This document shows positions 58,097 to 64,000 of a stretch of DNA of 64,000 bases, in pieces. The stretch's first letter is position 1; each line of letters starts with the position of its first letter. Source of the stretch: Fulvia fulva (taxonomy: Eukaryota > Ascomycota > Dothideomycetes > Mycosphaerellales > Mycosphaerellaceae); assembly GCF_020509005.1 (NCBI RefSeq), contig NC_063014.1, forward strand, positions 4,712,001 to 4,776,000, given 5' to 3'. Under the pieces are notes generated by a model. That model ran no database searches. It was given only the letters and a program-made list of their open reading frames with translations, and was not told the DNA's origin. The position numbers and the translations under genes are program-made.

Positions 58097-61000
58097 GGTA
58101 TCTAACTATTCTTTAGCTTAGGAGGTGGATTAAGAGTCTATATTAACTATAGACATCGATCTCTACGCTAAAACACGATACATTCGAAAGCTCTTATTAA
58201 GGCTATTCTAACGATATATAAAGTAGGCCACTGCCCCTAGGACTAAGGGAGTTCTACCTCATTTAATCTAGATAGCTTAAAGCTCTCTTCACCCTATTTC
58301 TTCAGCTCTAAACGCCGCGGAGGTGCCTAGCTACATTAGGCAACTCCTAGGCAATAGTAGCCTAGGCTACGGCACTAACGGCGCCTACGGCCCTATAGGC
58401 GAAGCCCCCCTAAGACAACTGGTAGCAACTTATAGAGGACGTAAAAAGTATAGAAACTAACGATTAGCTCCCTTACCGGTCTCTATAGGTAATAATTACT
58501 TAGCTACGTACGGCGCTTATACTATCGTATTACCGAGGGTAACAAGAAATAAGGACGACGTCCTAGGCGATTAGTAAGGCTACCCGGAATTAACACCCCT
58601 ATAGCTAGGCATCGGTCGCGGTATCGATACTAGGCCCCCGCCTAACGTACGATATAGTTACGATCCGTATTGTAGTAAAGGAAGACTAGGCCGAAGTTAC
58701 GAAGCTATCGAACAAGGAGCTCGTCTAACGAATTAACTAACTAGGGGTGGTCGTAGTGAACTAACAGTCTAACGGCACTCTATAGATCTATACTAGCTCT
58801 ACTACTACTAGGAGGCACCTAGAGGTATAGCTATAGTAGGCATCTAAGGTTGCGGCATTAGCGAAGGTCTTAACGAAACAATTTACGATCCTAGTCTATA
58901 ACATACCTAAGGAGTTTGACCTAACTAACTAGGGTCACCTACGCGCTCTCTAAGAGGACAACCCGGTCACTCTTAACTCTCTAATCCAGAAGGCGACTTG
59001 GCTCTATAGGAAATGGCCAGAAGGTAAGAAGGCCTCGGCGCTAATAGTATAGCTATAAGACGCGAAAGCGGCGGATCTAGCGATAGAACAAGGCCTAGTC
59101 TAGTAATATAGCCTCAAGATAGTAGAAAAGCACTCCTTATCCTTTCGTGTCCTCTAATGCTTCAAATACTAACAGTATAGACACCAAACCTATACGTGTA
59201 CAAATAAGTAGGCCTGCTCGAACTGTATAGGAGACTATATGTCTAGGGACTATATATCGACTACGAGACGGTACGCGAACTGTCCGGGGTACTACCTATC
59301 GTATAGTACGGAATGCCTATAGCGGAAACTAGCGAAAAACAAGGCAATCACAAACAGAACCGTCGCCCTAAGATTCTACGGCGACCGTAAGGCTAGCCTA
59401 TACCGGAACTAACTAGCGGCGGTTAGGTATAAGCGCCCTAGGGCCGAGAACGATATAAAGGATGCGTAACCTAGGGCGTACGGGAGGCCACGTACTCTAC
59501 TAGCTACGGCGAGGGAATCTAACTAGGCCCGGCTCCCCTTTAGTATATAGCCGATAGGCGTAGACTAGGACGTATAGGGTAGTAGGATATAGGACGATAT
59601 AGAGGAAATGATTATCGATGCCGATGACTAGCCTCGACACGCTTAGTATTATCTAGTATAACGTCAACTATAGTAAGGATATAGTCTAGAACCATTTCCT
59701 ATACGAGGCGGACCCGCGCGTCCACTACGTCCTTATAATCTAGGAGCTATAGATTAACCCGTACTATAAGAGACTAACGACCTACAAGTTACTAGGCTAT
59801 ACGACATGCCTACGAGGCGACGGTAGACCCCGTACGTGCTTCTATGTTAGTAAGGACATACTAGAATCCGACTAGGAGGTAGTGTACTACGTAGACGAAG
59901 AAGGCGGGGGCGATATTACCTCCCTCTACGTAGGTAGCACCTAGATACACAACCTATATATACAACCGCTAGCCTCGAGGTCTAGCCGCGACCTAGGGGT
60001 CTATAGACACCTAGACAGTGCGCTTAAGAGACAAGGGTGCTATATCGTAGTAGGAGACTTCAATATACACTACCCTTCCTAGGAAAGCCTTATATAGCCG
60101 CACCCTATAGCCGACGAAGTACTCGACTTGATGGCGAGTAACGTAATTGCCCTTAATACCCCGAAGGACCTAGGTACCTAGAAGAGAGGGGGACTCTAAG
60201 GCACAATCGACCTCTCCTAGATCTTAGATAGCCACTACTACACGGTAACCTACTATAGGATCGAATATAAACTCGAGGCGTCGTTAGACTATATACTAGT
60301 TAGGACCTCTATTACGACATAGATATAACGTATACTAGCGAGAACCCCTAAGCCAAACTAGGGAAAGGCCTACTAGGCTAACATCTAGGCGTACCTCGAT
60401 AACTCTAAGAGGCTAGTCCAGATCGCGTAGTAGCAAAACAATAGTAAAGACGAGATAGACGAAGCAGTCTAGGGGTTAATAGACGAAATAAGAAAAGCGA
60501 CCTTACTTTACGTTCCGCTTGCCTAACTAACGACATAGTCTAAACTATACTAGACGCCGAAGTATACTACGGTAGTAAGAGAAGTAAGGAGAGCCCGCCG
60601 GGTATAGACGAGTAGCTATAGCGAGGAGGCCTAGAACGTATATAGGGAGGTATCCTAATAGAAGAAAGCTACGATACGGAGGGAGAAAGTAGTCGGCTAG
60701 AGAGCTATAGTAGAAGAAATCGCCGATAAGCTAGCGAGGATATAGAAGCTAGCGAAATGGGCCCGACAGGACCCTATATAGGGCCCCTCCTTCTCTATCC
60801 TAGCGCTATAATCGCCTAGTAGCCCGGTTAGCGACCCCGAGGCTAAGGCGCGTCTACTAGCTAGTAAGTTCTTCCCGCCCCTAGTCGAGGCTAATCTAAG
60901 CGACATAAACAGCTCTACTCCCCTAGCCCCTAGTATCGCGGTCTAATAGGAGGTGTCCGAGGGAGAAGTTGCCGCTATACTAAGGAAGTTGCCGGCAAAG

Positions 61001-63113
61001 AAAGCCCCGGGGCCGGATAGGATCCTAAACGAGCTACTAAAGAAGTGTAGAGATTAACTAGCCCTAGTAGTCGTAGCGATCTTTAACGCCTGCCTATAGA
61101 CCGGGTACTACCCGATAGCCTTTAAATAATCGACGATAGTAGTCCTACGTAAGCCGTAGAAGGAAGACTATACGTAGGTGAAGTCGTACCGCCTAATTAC
61201 GCTCCTTAACACTCTTAGGAAGGCGCTTAAGAAGCTAGTTATAACGAGACTCTCCGAGGCGGTAGAGGAACACTCCCTACTCCCGGACACCTAGATAGGT
61301 ACGCGCCTATAGCGATCGACGCTATCCGCGATAGAACTTATTACCTCTTAGGTAAAGGCTATCTAGTATAAGAATAGGGACAAGGTAGCTTCCTTACTTA
61401 GCCTAGACATATCGGGAGCCTTCGACTACGTGTTATACCCGCGGCTACTCTATATCCTAAGGTCGAAGGGACTCCCTAAGTAGCTTATTAACTTCGTACG
61501 GTCCTACCTCCAAAACCGTAGTACGTCGATCCTAGTCGGCTAGTATAGAAGCCTATTTTAAGCAGTCTATACTAGAATCCCGTAAGGCTTAACGCTAGTA
61601 CCTATTCTGTTCCTCTTCTTTATAGCGACGCTGCTCCTAGCCCTAGAATCCTAGAACACCGCTACGAGCGGCTTCGTAGACGACACAAATATCTAAGCGT
61701 AGTCTTCCTCGACTAAGGAGAACTATAGGCTACTAGAAGAGAAGCACAAGATCTACGAGGACTAGGCTAGGAGGTACGGGGCTCGGTTTGCCCTAGAAAA
61801 GTACAATCTAATATACTTTACGCGCCGGCCACGGTTCTATAATATATAAGCTTCTATCTAGATATAGGGGCATACGACTAACCCGGCAAATCAGCTTAGG
61901 ATCCTCGGACTATAGGTAGACCCGGCGCTACGGTAGAGGAAGCACGTAAAGGCAATATTACGGAAAGCTAAACAGAATATAGCATCATACTAGAGGCTTA
62001 CTACGTCTATATAGGGGGCGGACTTCCGGCAGTTACGACTTCTATATACGGCTATTATACGGCCAGTCCTTACCTATAGTAGCTAAGTATGGTCCTTAGG
62101 CAAGAGGGCCTGCCTATCGAAGGGACTCGTCGCGCCGCTAGCGAAGATCTAAAACCAATGCCTAAGGAAGGTCACCGGGGTATATAAGTCGATACTAACG
62201 AGGATGCTTAAGTACGAGACCGCTATACCGCCGATCGACCTATATATCTAGAGACTACGGACCTCCTACTTAGGCAAGTCGGTATAGTACCTAGTATAGA
62301 AGGTCATCGCTAGTACAGTCGTAAGGGCCCGCGAATTAGTACTAGCGTATAGGGGCATTCGACCCGGAAACGAGCCGAACTACCGGGTAAGGGACGAATA
62401 GCTAGTAATATAATAGGAAGGTAAGAAATCGTTTATAGAGCAACTATAGAAAGAGAGGTAGAACAACTAGGTTATAGGGTATAGTAGACGCCCTTAGCTA
62501 GCGGGACAACCTAAGGAATAGTTAGCTACAAAATCCGCGGTTAAGCACCCCCCGAAGCTTATCTACTACCGCCTTACGAGAGCATAGAGTAGCATAGTAA
62601 CCTAACTACGGAGCGAACATATCGGCCTCTAGGGGTACCTATTATAGAGGAAGGTTCTAGAATATACAAATACTAGCTATCCCTACGGCTATTACTCCTA
62701 GAATATATAGTACGTACTCCTCGTCTATCCGAGGTAGTCGCTAGGAAGGGGGGAGTAGATAGTAAAGGTAAGGAACCGGACGATTCGGGTACTTCTTAAT
62801 AACGTTAAGAACCTACGGCGTATTACGAACTAGATACTAGAGAAGGGCTAGCTAGAATAGTACCGCCTAGTAGGAGTAGTATAGGAAGAGAGGATACGAC
62901 GTAGCGCGACGAGACCGGCTAGGAGCGGGGGCTAACGGGGTAGTAATATAGACTATATATATTTAGAGGGAAACCTAATCTAGATAAGGAGAGGTCGGGG
63001 CGGGAAGGGTTTTCACCTATTCGGGTTTCCCTTTATACATAACAATAGATATATACCTATATAGGCCGGATAGGGTCCTAGAACAGGGGAATAACAAATC
63101 TATCTATCTATCT
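58097..63113 (+). mobile_element. Second-family Tad-like LINE, right copy (near full length)
   Basis: Plus strand. ORF1 about 58,300-59,480 is Gag-like, with cysteine/histidine zinc-knuckle text near 59,155-59,310. ORF2 starts near 59,640 with the endonuclease (GDFNIHYP-type motif near 60,055). RT follows near 61,000-61,800 with intact GFVDDTNI at about 61,670-61,695, and the tail is (tcta)n. RIP stops throughout. The exact 5' end is unclear; 58,097-58,300 is not assigned. Confidence 0.75.
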
Positions 63114-64000
63114 ATATAATTAGAACGATACTAGTCCGTTATATAAGCCGAGTAGTAGTACTAGACACTCGTAGATGCCGTATCGTGTCGTAAACGCCGT
63201 TAACCACTCGTGCCCTTTAGCTATCCGTAACTTATTAAAGGCTACTATAATGTCTAGCTTTATAAAGTACTTCTTACCGTATATACGGTTAAGCGTCTCT
63301 TATATCAAGGGAATCGGATACCGGTTCTTAATAGTGATCGCGTTCAATCCTCTATAGTCGATATAAACACGTAGCCTACCTCTAGGCTTACGTACTACTA
63401 GTACTAGTGTAGGAGACTAGCTCGTCTTTTGCCCTACTTTCCGTACCTTCCCTTTAGATGTTTACTCGTCTAGCCATTTCTTAACTGCCTCGTTCTCCTT
63501 CTTAGCTAGGCCGTAGGGCTTGCGGTATAGTGGCTCTTATAGACTATTAGGCTTAATATGAATCTTATGATCTACGCCTAGTCGGTAAGGTAGGAGTCCT
63601 TTATAATCCTTAGCTAAGAAAGCGTCCGTAATATCGTAGTATATCGGCGGTAACTTCTCCTTCGGGTTATAATTAAACTACTTATTCAAGAATTAGTCTA
63701 GATCATTAGTAGCTATTACACTTAGCTTAAGCTCTCCGTCGTCGCTCTTACGCCTAGTAGGCATAATGTAGAAGTACTTAGCCCTAGGCCGGTACGCGTA
63801 CATTCCCTACGCGCGTTAAGAAACGCCCTAGTAGTCCACTTCTCTATCGTCTATATCTTCTAGGTTATATAATAAGACGTTTAGCTCCGCCTCTCCTACT
63901 ATAAAGCTCGCTACTTCTCTAGTGAAGGGCTCTAGTCTGTACCGTACTAGTGCCTACTTCTTCTTCTCGCGATAGTTTAGGGATTATACTGTTATCGATG
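63114..64000 (-). pseudogene. Gypsy 2 RT and protease-linker remnant
   Basis: Reverse complement of gypsy 1 about 16,984-17,870. It shares the 17,628-17,810 stretch almost unchanged on the opposite strand (63,175-63,357). Runs off the window end. Confidence 0.75.

Larger units (their letters stand above)
51746..64000 (-). mobile_element. Ty3/gypsy retrotransposon 2 with chromodomain (minus), split, runs past window
   Basis: A 184-bp LTR at 51746-51929 equals the gypsy 1 LTR in reverse, with a purine tract beside it (51930-51945). Internal matches to gypsy 1 run 51930-54725 (chromodomain near 52,440-52,640, integrase near 53,000-53,800, RNase H near 54,300-54,700) and 63114-64000 (RT start, protease linker). 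About 391 bp of RT (gypsy 1 17871-18261, including YLDDVLIFS) are missing between the two parts. The other LTR is outside the window. It cut copia 3 in Gag; left flank is ccccg. Confidence 0.85.

Overview
This window looks like nuclear DNA of a filamentous ascomycete (Pezizomycotina; Dothideomycetes is possible but not proven). Short introns have fungal GTGAGT/GTAAGT donors and CTGAC-like branch points. The gene content is fungal, and most of the repeats carry the RIP (repeat-induced point mutation) pattern: CpA and TpG are almost gone, TpA is in excess, and reading frames are full of TAG/TAA made from TGG, CAG and CAA. CpG is largely kept.

Region 1, about 1-7,020, is ordinary gene-bearing DNA. 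It holds the 3' end of an unknown gene, an Msp1/ATAD1-type AAA ATPase divergent from thymidylate synthase, a three-exon SAP-like/F-box-like gene rebuilt here by splicing, and a broken rhodopsin-type (Pth11-related) membrane protein next to the repeat border.

Region 2, about 7,020-31,038, is a nest of transposons. A complete but dead Fot1/pogo-type DNA transposon (7,159-9,041) is followed by a second Fot1-like element (9,618-31,036). LINE A, a Tad-like non-LTR element on the minus strand, inserted into the second Fot1-like element. LINE A then received a chromodomain Ty3/gypsy element (14,019-21,239) and LINE B (22,885-28,247). LINE B carries an apparently intact, unmutated non-autonomous LTR element (25,288-27,803). 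Most of these insertions are proved by matching target-site duplications at both ends. The small LTR element encodes Gag on one strand and, where pol would be, a spliceable cysteine-rich coiled-coil protein gene on the other strand.

Region 3, about 31,039-33,454, is a 2.4-kb island with normal CpA/TpG content between two repeat clusters. It encodes one convincing small secreted protein (129 aa, one intron, four cysteines), the usual setting of a candidate effector gene.

Region 4, about 33,455-64,000, is a second nest. A truncated LINE and a Gag-like fragment lead into copia 3 (minus strand). Copia 3 holds copia 1 (36,183-47,339), which holds the less mutated copia 2 (39,504-45,031). Copia 3 is also cut by a second chromodomain gypsy copy (from 51,746 past the window end). 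That gypsy copy is split by a LINE cluster with two copies of a second LINE family in inverted orientation.

Apart from the island, the small LTR element and, to a lesser degree, copia 2, nothing from 7,020 on is likely to make an intact protein. Mutation load follows nesting order: outer elements are saturated with RIP, copia 2 is intermediate, and the small Gag element is clean.
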